Position numbers and translations under genes: made by a program. DNA of 64,000 nucleotides from positions 124,001 through 188,000 of the forward strand of contig NZ_JADPJG010000019.1 of assembly GCF_023073335.1 (NCBI RefSeq). The letters run 5' to 3'. Below the pieces are notes generated by a model. That model saw nothing but the letters and a program-made list of their open reading frames with translations. It did not search any database and was not told the origin of the DNA. Positions 1-10,209 of the stretch are shown in pieces. The stretch's first letter is position 1; the number at the start of each line of letters is the position of its first letter. This DNA is from Bradyrhizobium sp. 21. GTDB taxonomy: Bacteria; Pseudomonadota; Alphaproteobacteria; Rhizobiales; Xanthobacteraceae.

Positions 1-633
1 CCACCTGATTCGGGGCTGAGGGGAAGGCCGAAACGCCGTCTCTCGCGCCTTGCCGAAACGGAAGCTTCAGGACCGAAGCGGCGCGCGGAATTGTCACTCC
101 GCAGCGTCGCGAATGGTCCTTCAGAATTCGTCGGCACAGTCTGGCGCATCAAGCGTCGGCCCGTATGAAACACTGGGCGGCGAGGCCGCCCTTCAATCAG
201 TTGCTGCTGGCCAGGCATGGCGCGAGCGCGCTCGCCTTGGGATTACGAACCGCTCCCTTGGGATTAAGGGACCGGGTAACGGGTTGCGCCGCTGTCAGAA
301 CCGTCCCGGAAACGTGGTGGTACCCGGGGACCGTCCGCCGCCGGGGCTTACCCCGCTCCACCTCGCTGCCGCGCACCGCGCTGGACTTAGAGGGGAACGG
401 AAAAACGCTGGAATTCCCAAACCTTGAGAGTTCCGGCGCTGCACCGGGAGGCTGAATGCGACACAACCGGAAATATCGGCCGTCAGCATTCCGTACATAC
501 GTGGAATGGGCCATCCGTGCAAGGGAGCGTCGCACGGCGGTCACAGTCAGCGAATTTCGCGCATCTGTCATTAAGGATCGTTTAACCCTGTGGTTCTATT
601 GCCTTAAAAAGGCTGCTCGGAGGCACGGAATCG
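1..633. other. Long non-coding leader / intergenic region before amiC
   Basis: No open frame here looks like a protein; the frames present overlap on both strands and have no family features. The stretch holds an 11-bp direct repeat (235-245 and 256-266) and a GC-rich region that can fold around 310-360. In many Rhizobiales the gene for ribonuclease E lies divergently upstream of this amidase and carries a long structured 5' leader, so part of this region may be the leader of a leftward gene outside the window. That is inference; nothing of such a gene is visible. Confidence 0.4.
235..266. repeat. 11-bp direct repeat pair (CCTTGGGATTA)
   Basis: The 11-mer CCTTGGGATTA occurs at 235-245 and again at 256-266, exactly 21 bp apart, two helical turns. 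The second copy is part of a small inverted repeat (CCCTT...AAGGG). It lies in the non-coding region before amiC. Function is unknown; a protein site or a leader RNA element are both possible. Confidence 0.5.
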
Positions 634-1926
634 GTGGCGAGCCGCGCAAATCAAAGGGTCTTGCTGGGATGCGCGCTTCTTTGCGCCGCGGCCTTGCCAT
701 GTGCTGATTCCTCGCGCCTGAAGGCAGCGGAAAGTCCGCCCCAACCCTCTGTTGCATCAGCGGGTTTCCCAACCGCCTCGGCTGCCCGGCTGGCCGGCGA
801 CGGCAAGCAGACGCGCTTTATTCTCGACATCGACCAGGCCGTGACCTTCCGCGCCGTCACCTTGGCTGAGCCGTATCGGGTGGTGATCGACGTCCCCCAG
901 GTCAATTTTCAACTCCCCGCGGGCACCGGGGCCGGGGGACGGGGCTTGGTCAAGGCCTTCCGCTACGGTCTGGTGATGCCCGGCGGATCCCGAATCGTGT
1001 TCGACCTGACGGGGCCGGCCAAGATCGCCAATTCCTATGTGGTGGAGGCCGCCAACGGTCAGCCGGCTCGGCTCGTGCTCGAGCTCGAAGAGGTCGATCG
1101 CACCGCCTTCGTATCGTCGCTGGCTCCGGAAATCCGTCCTGAGCTGCGGCCGGCAATTGCCGACCCGCCGCCCGCGACGGTTCCCGCATCTGCGCATCCT
1201 GAAGCCGGGCAGAAGGCCGATGGCCGCGCGGTGGTCGTGATCGATCCCGGCCATGGCGGCATCGACAACGGCACGCAGTCGAGCGGCGAGAGCGAGAAGA
1301 ATCTGGTGCTGGCGTTTGGCGTGGCGCTGCGCGAGCGGCTGGAAAAGACCGGCAAGTACCGCGTGGTGATGACACGGGACGACGATACCTTCATCCCGCT
1401 CAACGACCGGGTGAAAGTCGCCCGCGGCCTCAAGGCGGCCTTGTTCGTCTCGATCCACGCCGACGCGCTGCCGCGTGCCGAGGGCGATGCGCAGGGCGCG
1501 ACCATCTACACGCTGTCCGACAAAGCCTCCGACGCCGAGGCGCAGCGGCTGGCGGACGCGGAAAACCGCGCGGACGCCATCGCCGGCTTCAACCTCGCGG
1601 AGGAGCCGACCGATGTCGCCGACATCCTGATCGACCTCACCCAGCGGGAAACGCGTACCTTTTCAAGCCGTTTTGCCCGCCTCTTGATGGGCGAAATGAA
1701 GTCGACGGTGCGGATGCACAAGCATCCCCTGAAGTCGGCCGGCTTCCGGGTCCTGAAGGCGCCCGATGTGCCCTCGGTGCTGGTCGAGATCGGCTATGTC
1801 TCCAACAAGGGCGACCTCGAGCATCTGGTCTCCGAGGGCTGGCGGTCCAAGGCCGTGGGCGCGATGGCGCAGGCTATTGATGGCTTCTTGGCCAAGCGAA
1901 TGGCCACGGCGGGATCGTCAAATTGA
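634..1926 (+). CDS. amiC: N-acetylmuramoyl-L-alanine amidase with AMIN domain (AmiC type)
   Basis: A 430-residue periplasmic zinc amidase that cleaves the bond between N-acetylmuramic acid and the stem peptide during septum splitting. The GTG start has GGAGG about 10 nt upstream. The N-terminus is a signal peptide (hydrophobic core roughly residues 9-22). Residues about 45-155 match an AMIN domain, which targets the enzyme to the division site. A Pro/Ala-rich linker (about 165-195) leads to an Amidase_3 domain with the zinc motif DPGHGG (His207), the following Glu in SGESEKN, a second metal His in SIHADA, and a C-terminal VLVEIGYVSN containing the catalytic Glu. Length and domain order are normal for the family. 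A terminator-like hairpin lies at 2113-2139, so it probably does not share all its transcript with mrcA. Confidence 0.93.
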   Translation: MASRANQRVLLGCALLCAAALPCADSSRLKAAESPPQPSVASAGFPTASAARLAGDGKQTRFILDIDQAVTFRAVTLAEPYRVVIDVPQVNFQLPAGTGAGGRGLVKAFRYGLVMPGGSRIVFDLTGPAKIANSYVVEAANGQPARLVLELEEVDRTAFVSSLAPEIRPELRPAIADPPPATVPASAHPEAGQKADGRAVVVIDPGHGGIDNGTQSSGESEKNLVLAFGVALRERLEKTGKYRVVMTRDDDTFIPLNDRVKVARGLKAALFVSIHADALPRAEGDAQGATIYTLSDKASDAEAQRLADAENRADAIAGFNLAEEPTDVADILIDLTQRETRTFSSRFARLLMGEMKSTVRMHKHPLKSAGFRVLKAPDVPSVLVEIGYVSNKGDLEHLVSEGWRSKAVGAMAQAIDGFLAKRMATAGSSN

Positions 1927-2112
1927 CGGCCCGGGAATCTTCGAATTGAAAGGGTTTTTCCGTCCCGCCGCAAAAGCCCTAGTTTGGCCACAGCGGTCGC
2001 TTTATAAAAATGCCGCAGGGGGTTCCGGAATCGGAGAGAATCCCGCTCGGCAAGCGTCTTTAGGTCCGGCCTTGATGTGATTGCGTAGGTCGATGAATTC
2101 GCGACGTGAGGT

Positions 2113-2139
2113 TGGCACCAGTTTTGGGTGCCAGTTTTT
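2113..2139 (+). terminator. Rho-independent terminator after amiC
   Basis: A 7-bp perfect stem TGGCACC / GGTGCCA (2113-2119 and 2127-2133) with a 7-nt loop is followed by GTTTTTA. Stem plus T-run is the classical intrinsic terminator form. It sits 187 bases after the amiC stop and about 55 bases before the mrcA start, so it could also act as an attenuator in an mrcA leader. Confidence 0.55.
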
Positions 2140-2194
2140 AGGTCCCATGGGGCTGATACTGGGCTGATCCAGAGTTTGAACGGATAGACACATA

Positions 2195-4696
2195 ATGCGC
2201 TTGCTTGTGCGGTTCATGGGCTTCCTGTTCGCCGCGGGAACGGTGTTGTTCCTTGTCGGTGTCGGGGCCGTGGCAGGCCTGATCTGGCATTTCTCCAAGG
2301 ACTTGCCGGACTACTCTCAGCTGCAGGATTATGAGCCGCCGGTGATGACCCGCGTGCACGCGGTCGACGGCTCGCTGCTCGGCGAATACGCCAAGGAGCG
2401 GCGGCTTTACCTGCCGATCCAGGCGGTACCGAAGCTCGTGATCAACGCCTTCCTCGCGGCCGAGGACAAGAATTTCTACGAGCATGGCGGCATCGACTAC
2501 ACCGGCATGGCGCGCGCCGGCGTGGCCTACATTCAGAACTACGGTTCCAACCGCCGTCCGCAGGGCGCTTCCACGATCACCCAGCAGGTCGCCAAGAACT
2601 TCCTTCTGACCAACGAGGTCTCCTTCGCGCGCAAGATCAAGGAAGCCTTGCTGGCGATGCGCATCGAGAAGACCTACTCGAAGGACAAGATCCTCGAGCT
2701 GTATCTGAATGAAATCTATCTCGGCCTTGGCGCCTACGGCATCGCGGCCGCCTCGCTGGTCTATTTCGACAAGTCGGTGAACGAGCTGACGGTGGCGGAA
2801 GCGTCCTATCTCGCGGCGCTGCCGAAGATGCCCGCGACGCTGCATCCGGTCCGCAACCGCGACCGCGCCATCGAGCGCCGCAACTACGTGATCGACCGTC
2901 TGCTGGAAAACGGCTGGATCAAGCAGGCTGACGCGGAGAAGTCCCGCAAGGAGCCGCTGGCCGTCACCAGCCGATCCAACGGTGCCCACACCTTCGCCGG
3001 CGAATATTTCGCCGAGGAAGTTCGCCGCGACATCTTCGAGCGCTACGGCGAGAAGAAGCTCTACGAAGGAGGCCTCTCGGTCCGCACCACGCTCGATCCA
3101 AAGATCCAGGTCATGGCGCGCAAGACCATGGTCGCGGGTCTCGTGAACTATGACGAGCAGCAGGGCTATCGCGGCGCCATGAGCAAGCTCGACACGTCGG
3201 GCGATTGGGGCGTGAAGCTCGCCGAGATCAAATCACTCTCCGACATCTCGCCGTGGCGCATGGCGGTGGTGCTGGAGACCAGCGACCAGTCGGCGCGCAT
3301 CGGCTTCCAGCCGCCCCGCGAACTCGGCGGCGCCGTGAGCAAGCAGCGCGAGACCGGCCTGATCACGCTCGACGGCATCAAATGGGCAAGGGCCGCCTCG
3401 GGAGCTACGAAGGGCAGGGCGGCGAGCGCCGTGTCGCAGGTGCTCCAGCCCGGCGACGTGATCTATGCCGATCCGCTCTACAAGGACGGCACCCCTGTCG
3501 AGGGCCAGTACCGGCTGCGCCAGATCCCCGAAGTGTCCGGCGCGATGGTGGTGATGGACCCCTGGACCGGCCGCGTGCTGGCGATGGTCGGCGGCTTCTC
3601 GTTCGACCAGAGCCAGTTCAACCGCGCCACGCAGGCCTATCGGCAGCCGGGTTCGTCGTTCAAGCCGATCGTCTATTCGGCTGCGCTCGACAACGGCTAT
3701 ACGCCCTCGACGGTCGTGCTCGACGCGCCCATCGAAATCGACCAGGGCCAGGGCGCCGGCGTTTGGCGGCCTGAAAACTTCTCCTCGGGCAAGTTCCAGG
3801 GACCGGTGACGCTGCGCAACGCGCTGCGGCAGTCGCTCAATACCGTGACGGTGCGCCTCGCGCAGGACATCGGCATGCCTCTGATCGGCGAATATGCGCG
3901 CCGCTTCGGCGTCTATGACGAGCTGCCGAATTATCTCTCCTACGCGCTCGGCGCCGGCGAGACCACGGCGATGCGCATGGTCACGGCTTATTCGATGCTG
4001 GCCAATGGCGGCCGCCGGGTGAAGCCGACCCTGATCGACCGTATCCAGGACCGCTACGGCCACACCATCTTCAAGCACGACCAGCGCGAATGCCGCGGCT
4101 GCGACGCGCCGGGCGGCTGGAAGAACCAGAACGAGCCGCAGCTGATCGACCGCCGCGAGCAGGTGCTGGATTCCATGACCGCCTATCAGATCACCGAGCT
4201 GATGGAAGGCGTGGTCCAGGCCGGTACCGCGACCGTGGTCAAGCAGGTCGGCAAGCCGATCGCCGGCAAGACCGGCACCACGAACGAGGCCAAGGACGCC
4301 TGGTTCGTCGGCTTCTCGCCCGACGTCGCCGTCGCCATCTATATGGGCTACGACAAGCCGCGTCCGCTCGGCAAAGGCAACGCCGCGACCGGCGGCCATC
4401 TGGCCGCTCCCATCGCGCGCGACTTCCTCCAGCTCGCGCTCGCCGACAAGCCCGCGGTTCCGTTCAAGGTGCCGGCCGGCATCAAGCTGGTCCGCGTCGT
4501 CTCCAAGACCGGCATGCGCGCCGGCCCCGGCGAGTCCGGTGGAACCATCCTCGAAGCCTTCAAGCCGGGCACGGCGCCGCCGGACAATTACTCGGTTATC
4601 GGCGTAGCTGACGCCGACGGCCGCATGCCGGCGTCGCAGCAGCAGCAGCCGGATTCCGGCTTCTTCATGCGCCCCGGCACCGGCGGGCTGTACTAG
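2195..4696 (+). CDS. mrcA: Penicillin-binding protein 1A, bifunctional glycosyltransferase/transpeptidase
   Basis: An 833-residue class A penicillin-binding protein that polymerises lipid II and crosslinks stem peptides at the inner membrane. One N-terminal transmembrane segment (about residues 9-33) is followed by a GT51 glycosyltransferase domain with the EDKNFYEHGGID motif and the QGASTITQQ motif. The transpeptidase domain has the SSFK tetrad (catalytic Ser487) and KTGTTNEAKDAWF as the KTG box. Between them is an OB-like insert typical of the 1A group. Length is normal for alphaproteobacterial PBP1A (often called ponA or mrcA). It follows amiC, a common pairing of cell-wall genes in the Rhizobiales, and precedes prfB. 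Confidence 0.95.
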   Translation: MRLLVRFMGFLFAAGTVLFLVGVGAVAGLIWHFSKDLPDYSQLQDYEPPVMTRVHAVDGSLLGEYAKERRLYLPIQAVPKLVINAFLAAEDKNFYEHGGIDYTGMARAGVAYIQNYGSNRRPQGASTITQQVAKNFLLTNEVSFARKIKEALLAMRIEKTYSKDKILELYLNEIYLGLGAYGIAAASLVYFDKSVNELTVAEASYLAALPKMPATLHPVRNRDRAIERRNYVIDRLLENGWIKQADAEKSRKEPLAVTSRSNGAHTFAGEYFAEEVRRDIFERYGEKKLYEGGLSVRTTLDPKIQVMARKTMVAGLVNYDEQQGYRGAMSKLDTSGDWGVKLAEIKSLSDISPWRMAVVLETSDQSARIGFQPPRELGGAVSKQRETGLITLDGIKWARAASGATKGRAASAVSQVLQPGDVIYADPLYKDGTPVEGQYRLRQIPEVSGAMVVMDPWTGRVLAMVGGFSFDQSQFNRATQAYRQPGSSFKPIVYSAALDNGYTPSTVVLDAPIEIDQGQGAGVWRPENFSSGKFQGPVTLRNALRQSLNTVTVRLAQDIGMPLIGEYARRFGVYDELPNYLSYALGAGETTAMRMVTAYSMLANGGRRVKPTLIDRIQDRYGHTIFKHDQRECRGCDAPGGWKNQNEPQLIDRREQVLDSMTAYQITELMEGVVQAGTATVVKQVGKPIAGKTGTTNEAKDAWFVGFSPDVAVAIYMGYDKPRPLGKGNAATGGHLAAPIARDFLQLALADKPAVPFKVPAGIKLVRVVSKTGMRAGPGESGGTILEAFKPGTAPPDNYSVIGVADADGRMPASQQQQPDSGFFMRPGTGGLY

Positions 4697-4726
4697 GCCG
4701 CGGATAAGACGGACGATCGCGGTTCC

Positions 4727-4749
4727 GGCGGTTGCGCTTTGCAGCCGCC
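4727..4749 (+). terminator. Possible hairpin between mrcA and prfB
   Basis: GGCGGTTGC (4727-4735) pairs with GCAGCCGCC (4741-4749) with one G-U pair and a 5-nt loop. There is no T-run after it, so as an intrinsic terminator it is weak; it may be an mRNA-stabilising or pause hairpin after mrcA. Confidence 0.25.
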
Positions 4750-4808
4750 GCCGCTACATCCCCGTTGCAATCAGACGCGGAACCAATTCCGCGAGACCAG
4801 AGAACCAC

Positions 4809-5939
<1,131 letters not shown>

Positions 5940-5940
<1 letters not shown>

Positions 5941-6821
5941 TGCCCCGGATCGCCTTCATCGGGCTTGGGCGGATGGGCCATGGCATGGCCGGGCGCTATC
6001 TCGATGCCGGCTTCACGGTGACGCTGTGGAATCGCAGCAAGGCCAAGGCGGAAGACCTGATCGCGCGCGGCGCGCAGTGGGCGACCTCGCCTGAGGACGC
6101 GGCGATCGACGCCGACGCCGTCGTGACCATGGTCGCCGATGACGAGGCCTCGCGCGCGGTCTGGCTCGGGCCCAAAGGCGCGGCCAAGACGGCGAAATCA
6201 GGCACCATCGCGATCGAATGCTCCACCGTCTCCTATGACCATGCGCGCGAGATGGGCCGCGAAATGAACGCGCGCGGGCTGATCTATATCGATTGCCCCG
6301 TGACGGGATTGCCGGATGCGGCAGCGAGCGGAAAGCTGACGCTGCTCGTCGGCGCCGATGCCGCCGATCTCGAACGCGCGCGGCCCTATCTGACACCGAT
6401 CGGCTCGACCATCCGCCATTTCGGCGCGGTCGGCGCCGGCACGGTCTACAAGTTGATCAACAACCTGATGGGCGCGATCCAGATCGCCGGCCTCGCCGAG
6501 GGGCTTGCCATTGCCGAGCAGGCCGGGCTCGACATGAACCTCGTACTGGACTCGATCCAGGCTGGCGTTGCCGCGAGCCCGCAGGTGCAACGCCACTCCA
6601 GGCGCATGGTCGCCCGCGATTTCAGCGGCGCGACGTTCACGGCAGCGCTGCGGCACAAGGATGCCGCCTACGCGGTGAAGCTCGCCGAGAGCCTGCTGGC
6701 CGACAAGCCGCTGGTCGGGCGCGCCGCGGTGGAGGCCTACGCGCAAGCGAAGGCCGCGATGCCTGACGACGACGAAGGCAAGATGATCGAGTTGGTATCG
6801 CGACCGAAGATGCCCTCCTAG
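5940..6821 (+). CDS. NAD(P)-dependent beta-hydroxyacid dehydrogenase
   Basis: A 293-residue cytosolic dehydrogenase of the 3-hydroxyisobutyrate / tartronate-semialdehyde reductase family. The N-terminal Rossmann domain shows FIGLGRMGHGMA; the family substrate motif appears as DCPVTGLPDAAASGKLT (about residues 119-135) and the catalytic lysine lies in GTVYKLINN. The C-terminal helical domain is complete. The ATG overlaps the prfB stop by one base, so the two are probably co-transcribed and coupled. The exact substrate (3-hydroxyisobutyrate, tartronate semialdehyde, succinic semialdehyde) cannot be read from the sequence. Confidence 0.85.
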
Positions 6822-6863
6822 CCGAGTACCTGAACATGGGGCAGCCTCGGTCGGAACTCTGCG

Positions 6864-7580
6864 TTAGTGGGAAGCGATACCTCTCGATCGTGCAATGTCA
6901 ATCATCACAACTTCATCCGATCTAATAAACGTGACAGATCGGCGAGGCGCGTAAAGGAGGTACCCACGATCTCCTGCCATAAAAACAACCCCCTTGGATA
7001 CGCCGCCACTCTTCGACACAATCGAGGATAACGGAAACTTCCCATCCTCAATGCGAGAGAGCCGCCACAGCGTCAGATCATTCGCGAATGACGTCGAAAG
7101 CATAATGAGCAATGTAAAAATCATGAACAGAAGCAGACTACCGTCTATTGGATGTCTGGTAACAATCCCCAAAAATGTAACGAGCAAGGACAATGTCAAC
7201 GCGCTGAGTACGAACGGCATCTCGATGTCATTCCATTCAAGATAAGCGAACAGAGCCGTTAACGGATATCCAATGAGAGCGACGCATAGTGCCGCCTTAA
7301 CAGCAAAATTCGATAGTTCGCTTGGCGAACGATTAGAGAGAAACACTGTGTAACAGACTACCACCAGTGCGGATAATGCCAACCCTATGGGCAAGGACTT
7401 GGACGCCGCTACCAGATGATCCGATAGGCCAAAGAAGTAGAATCCGCCAAGAGGAAATAGGCTTCCAACCTGCCAGGAAATAGCAAGCGCAGTCCCCAAC
7501 GTTGGAACGAAAACCGCCCAGTCCTTCAGAATAAACTTTTCAGCTGACTGTTCTGGTACCGCTTTTGATCTTCGTTCCAA
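6864..7580 (-). CDS. Hypothetical multi-pass membrane protein (AT-richer region)
   Basis: A 238-residue protein I do not recognise. About five hydrophobic segments can be seen (roughly residues 22-50, 63-82, 92-112, 121-140, 146-164), followed by a soluble C-terminal tail of about 70 residues with mixed charge. The TTG start at 7580 has GGGAG six bases upstream. The base composition is clearly lower in G+C than the neighbours (for example 23 G/C in 7081-7140), and codons such as TTA, ATA and AAA are frequent. It stands alone, pointing left against the prfB block. Composition and isolation suggest acquired DNA; the long frame and membrane pattern suggest it is still a gene. Confidence 0.6.
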   Translation of the reverse strand: MERRSKAVPEQSAEKFILKDWAVFVPTLGTALAISWQVGSLFPLGGFYFFGLSDHLVAASKSLPIGLALSALVVVCYTVFLSNRSPSELSNFAVKAALCVALIGYPLTALFAYLEWNDIEMPFVLSALTLSLLVTFLGIVTRHPIDGSLLLFMIFTLLIMLSTSFANDLTLWRLSRIEDGKFPLSSIVSKSGGVSKGVVFMAGDRGYLLYAPRRSVTFIRSDEVVMIDIARSRGIASH

Positions 7581-7643
7581 TGCTCGCTCCCAAAGCTTAC
7601 AGAGCGTAATGCTTTCCCCAATAGTTGCAATACCCGTTGGCCT

Positions 7644-7856
7644 CTACTCCACGGGCGCACGCACCGATTCTATCCGCTGGCGATCCGGCATGATCACGTA
7701 TTGCGCGAGCAGCGATGTGGCCTCTTGGGCGCGCTTCTTCGCCGCGTCTACTATCCTTTACGGATCTAGCTCGATATTGCGGGTGGCGCCCGACGCAGCG
7801 GACCTCCTCAGTAAATCTGTCGGAAATCGGGTGGCCTTGTTCGCCGCCCCGTCCTA
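7644..7856 (-). pseudogene. Unidentified gene remnant with in-frame stop
   Basis: On the minus strand a frame bounded by TAG (7854-7856) and TAG (7644-7646) reads as plausible protein but has an internal TAA at 7758-7760. The part after the TAA includes AAKKRAQEATSLLAQYV and ends RQRIESVRAPVE; the part before it includes FPTDLLRRSAASGATRN. No start codon in a good context is visible. The protein-like composition and the stop suggest the decayed 3' end of a gene. I do not recognise the family. It lies between an AT-richer membrane gene and a frameshifted permease. Confidence 0.35.
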
Positions 7857-7888
7857 GGCGACAGGCTCGGCCGCCGATATGAGACTCC

Positions 7889-8799
7889 ATGCCCCCCAAT
7901 GACAACCGGATCGACGCGCGAGACTGGTCGCTGCTTGCTGTGCTCTCGGTGCTCTGGGGCGGCTCGTTCTTTTTCAACGGCGCTGCGCTGCGGGAATTGC
8001 CGCCGCTCACGCTGGTGCTTTTGCGCGTTGCACTCGGATCGGCCATTCTGCTGCCGCTGCTCCGCATACAGGGCATCAGTTTCCCCCGGGGCATAGCCGG
8101 CTGGAAGCCGTTTGTCGCGATTGGGCTTCTCAACAACGTCATCCCGTTCTCGCTGATCGTGATCGGCCAGACTTTCATTCCAAGCGGGCTGGCGTCGATC
8201 CTGAATGCCACCACGCCGCTGTTCACGGTGATCGTGATGGCGGCGGCAGGCGAAGAGGCCTTACGGCTGCGCCGCGTGGCCGGCGTGGCCTCGGGCTTGC
8301 CGGCGTGATCATCCTGCGCGGATGGGGCGTTGAAACACGGGCAGGGCAGGGGCTCGGCATCCTGCTCTGCCTCGGCGGCGCCTTCAGCTATGGCTTTGCG
8401 GCGCTGGCGGCGCGGCGGTTGTTGAAGGACGCAGCCCCGCTGGGGACGGCAGCATTTCAACTGATGGCTTCCACGGTGATGATGGCGATCGTCGCCGGCG
8501 CAATGGAGCAGCCGTGGCGTCTCTCGATGCCGGGCGTGACGACATGGCTCGCGGTGCTTGGCCTTGCCGGCCTGTCGACGGCGCTCGCCTATATCGTCTT
8601 CTTCCAGATCCTGCGGCGCTCGGGCGCGACCAATGTGATGCTGGTGACGCTGCTCATTCCCGTCACCGCCGTTCTTCTGGGATGGCTTGTGCTGGGCGAG
8701 CCGATCTCCATGCGCGAGATCGCGGGCGCTCTTGTGATCGGCAGCGCATTGCTGGTGATCGACGGGCGCCTCGCGAACCTGCTGCGGCGCGGCACATAG
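7889..8799 (+). pseudogene. DMT-superfamily (EamA) permease split by a frameshift
   Basis: Two adjoining frames together make a normal ten-helix EamA/RhaT drug-metabolite transporter of about 300 residues. The first (7889-8308) carries helices 1-5 and ends in VAGVASGLPA; the second (GTG 8305-8799) opens with VIILRGWG and carries helices 6-10. In intact relatives the join reads as a Gly/Leu-Ala-Gly-Val-Ile-Ile-Leu run, and one inserted base near 8290 would restore it. Either the gene has a recent one-base deletion, the base is a sequencing error, or two half-proteins are made from the GTGA overlap at 8305-8308. Loss of function by frameshift is the simplest reading. Substrate unknown. Confidence 0.7.
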
Positions 8800-8905
8800 T
8801 TCCGGAGCCGCCGTTTTACCGTACGGAAAATCGCGGCGCTTGCCAGCCGCAGGCGGCCTTGCGACACTCTCGGCAAAACAAGACTACAAAACAGGGGAGA
8901 GAACG

Positions 8906-10141
8906 ATGCCGGGTCGTCGCAATAACCTTGCTGCCCTCGCCATTCTTGCTGCCGGCGTGCTCGTCACGACAGCGGCCCTGGCGCAGAAAAAATACGATCC
9001 CGGCGCCACCGACACCGACATCAAGCTCGGCAACATCATGCCCTATAGCGGGCCGGCGTCGTCCTATGGCGTGATCGGAAAGACCGAGGCCGCGTTCTTC
9101 AAGATGATCAACGACCAGGGCGGCATCAACGGCCGCAAGATCAACTTCATCAGCTATGACGATGCCTATTCGCCGCCAAAGGCGATCGAGCAGGCGCGCA
9201 AGCTGGTTGAGAGCGACGAGGTGCTCTTGATCTTCCAGCCGCTCGGCACGCCTTCGAACTCCGCGATCATGAAATACATGAACGCCAAGAAGGTGCCGCA
9301 GCTCTTCGTCGCTTCCGGTGGCACCAAGTTCGGCGACCCCAGGAATTTTCCATGGACCATGGGATTCCAGCCGAACTACCAGAGCGAGGGCCGCATCTAT
9401 GCAAAATACATTCGCGATCATTTTCCGAACAGCAAGATCGCGGTGTTCTGGCAGAACGACGACGCCGGCAAGGACCAGTTCAAGGGCCTGAAGGACGGGC
9501 TCGGCGACAAGGCGAACATGATCATCGCCGACAAATCCTACGAGGTCAGCGATCCCTCGATCGACTCGCAGATCGTGGCGCTGCACGATTCCGGCGCCGA
9601 TATATTCTTCTCCTGGGCGGCGCCGAAGGGGTCGGCCCAGGCGATCCGGAAGGTCGGCGAGCTCGGCTGGAAGCCAAAATTCTTCCTTGGCAACACTGCG
9701 ACGTCGATCGCCTCGGTACTGAAGCCGGCCGGGCTCGACTATTCCAAGGACATCATCTCGACTGCGTATCTGAAGGACCCGACCGATCCGACCTGGGACA
9801 AGGATCAGGCGGTGTTGGCATGGCGCGCGTTCATGGACAAATATTACCCTGAAGGCGACAAGGCCAATGCCAACAATCTCTACGGCTACGTCCAGGCGGA
9901 GGCGATGGCGCAGGTGCTGAAGCAGTGCGGCGACAACCTCACACGTGAGAACGTGATGAAGCAGGCCGCCAGCCTGAAGGATTTTCACACCGACCTGATG
10001 CTGCCTGGCATCATGGTCAACACGTCACCAGACGACTATTTCCCGATCGAGCAGATGCAGCTGATGCGCTTCAACGGGCAGGCCTGGGAGCTGTTCGGCG
10101 ACGTCATCACCGGTGAGGTCGGCCACGAGCGCAGCCAGTAG
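8906..10141 (+). CDS. ABC transporter substrate-binding protein, branched-chain amino acid (LivJ) family
   Basis: A 411-residue periplasmic binding protein for a HAAT-type ABC importer. The ATG at 8906 is preceded by GGGGAGA and gives a clean signal peptide ending near ALAQKKYDP (cut after about residue 28). The mature part begins with the family pattern DIKLGNIMPYSGPAS and continues with GGINGRKINF and the two-lobed periplasmic-binding fold. No membrane or ATPase subunits lie beside it, so it must work with components encoded elsewhere, as is common for orphan LivJ-like proteins in Bradyrhizobium. Members of this family bind amino acids, amides or aromatic acids; the ligand is not predictable here. 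Confidence 0.88.
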   Translation: MPGRRNNLAALAILAAGVLVTTAALAQKKYDPGATDTDIKLGNIMPYSGPASSYGVIGKTEAAFFKMINDQGGINGRKINFISYDDAYSPPKAIEQARKLVESDEVLLIFQPLGTPSNSAIMKYMNAKKVPQLFVASGGTKFGDPRNFPWTMGFQPNYQSEGRIYAKYIRDHFPNSKIAVFWQNDDAGKDQFKGLKDGLGDKANMIIADKSYEVSDPSIDSQIVALHDSGADIFFSWAAPKGSAQAIRKVGELGWKPKFFLGNTATSIASVLKPAGLDYSKDIISTAYLKDPTDPTWDKDQAVLAWRAFMDKYYPEGDKANANNLYGYVQAEAMAQVLKQCGDNLTRENVMKQAASLKDFHTDLMLPGIMVNTSPDDYFPIEQMQLMRFNGQAWELFGDVITGEVGHERSQ

Positions 10142-10209
10142 CCGGCTGGGGCTGATGTCGCGAAACAAGCCCCGGAGCTATTCCGAATGAAGGGGATTGC
10201 CCCGCAGGC

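Noticed and set aside
7597..8460. 287-codon minus-strand frame opposite the EamA gene
   Set aside because: Composition is that of an antisense frame (Arg/Ser/Pro rich), and the plus strand has clear transporter helices.
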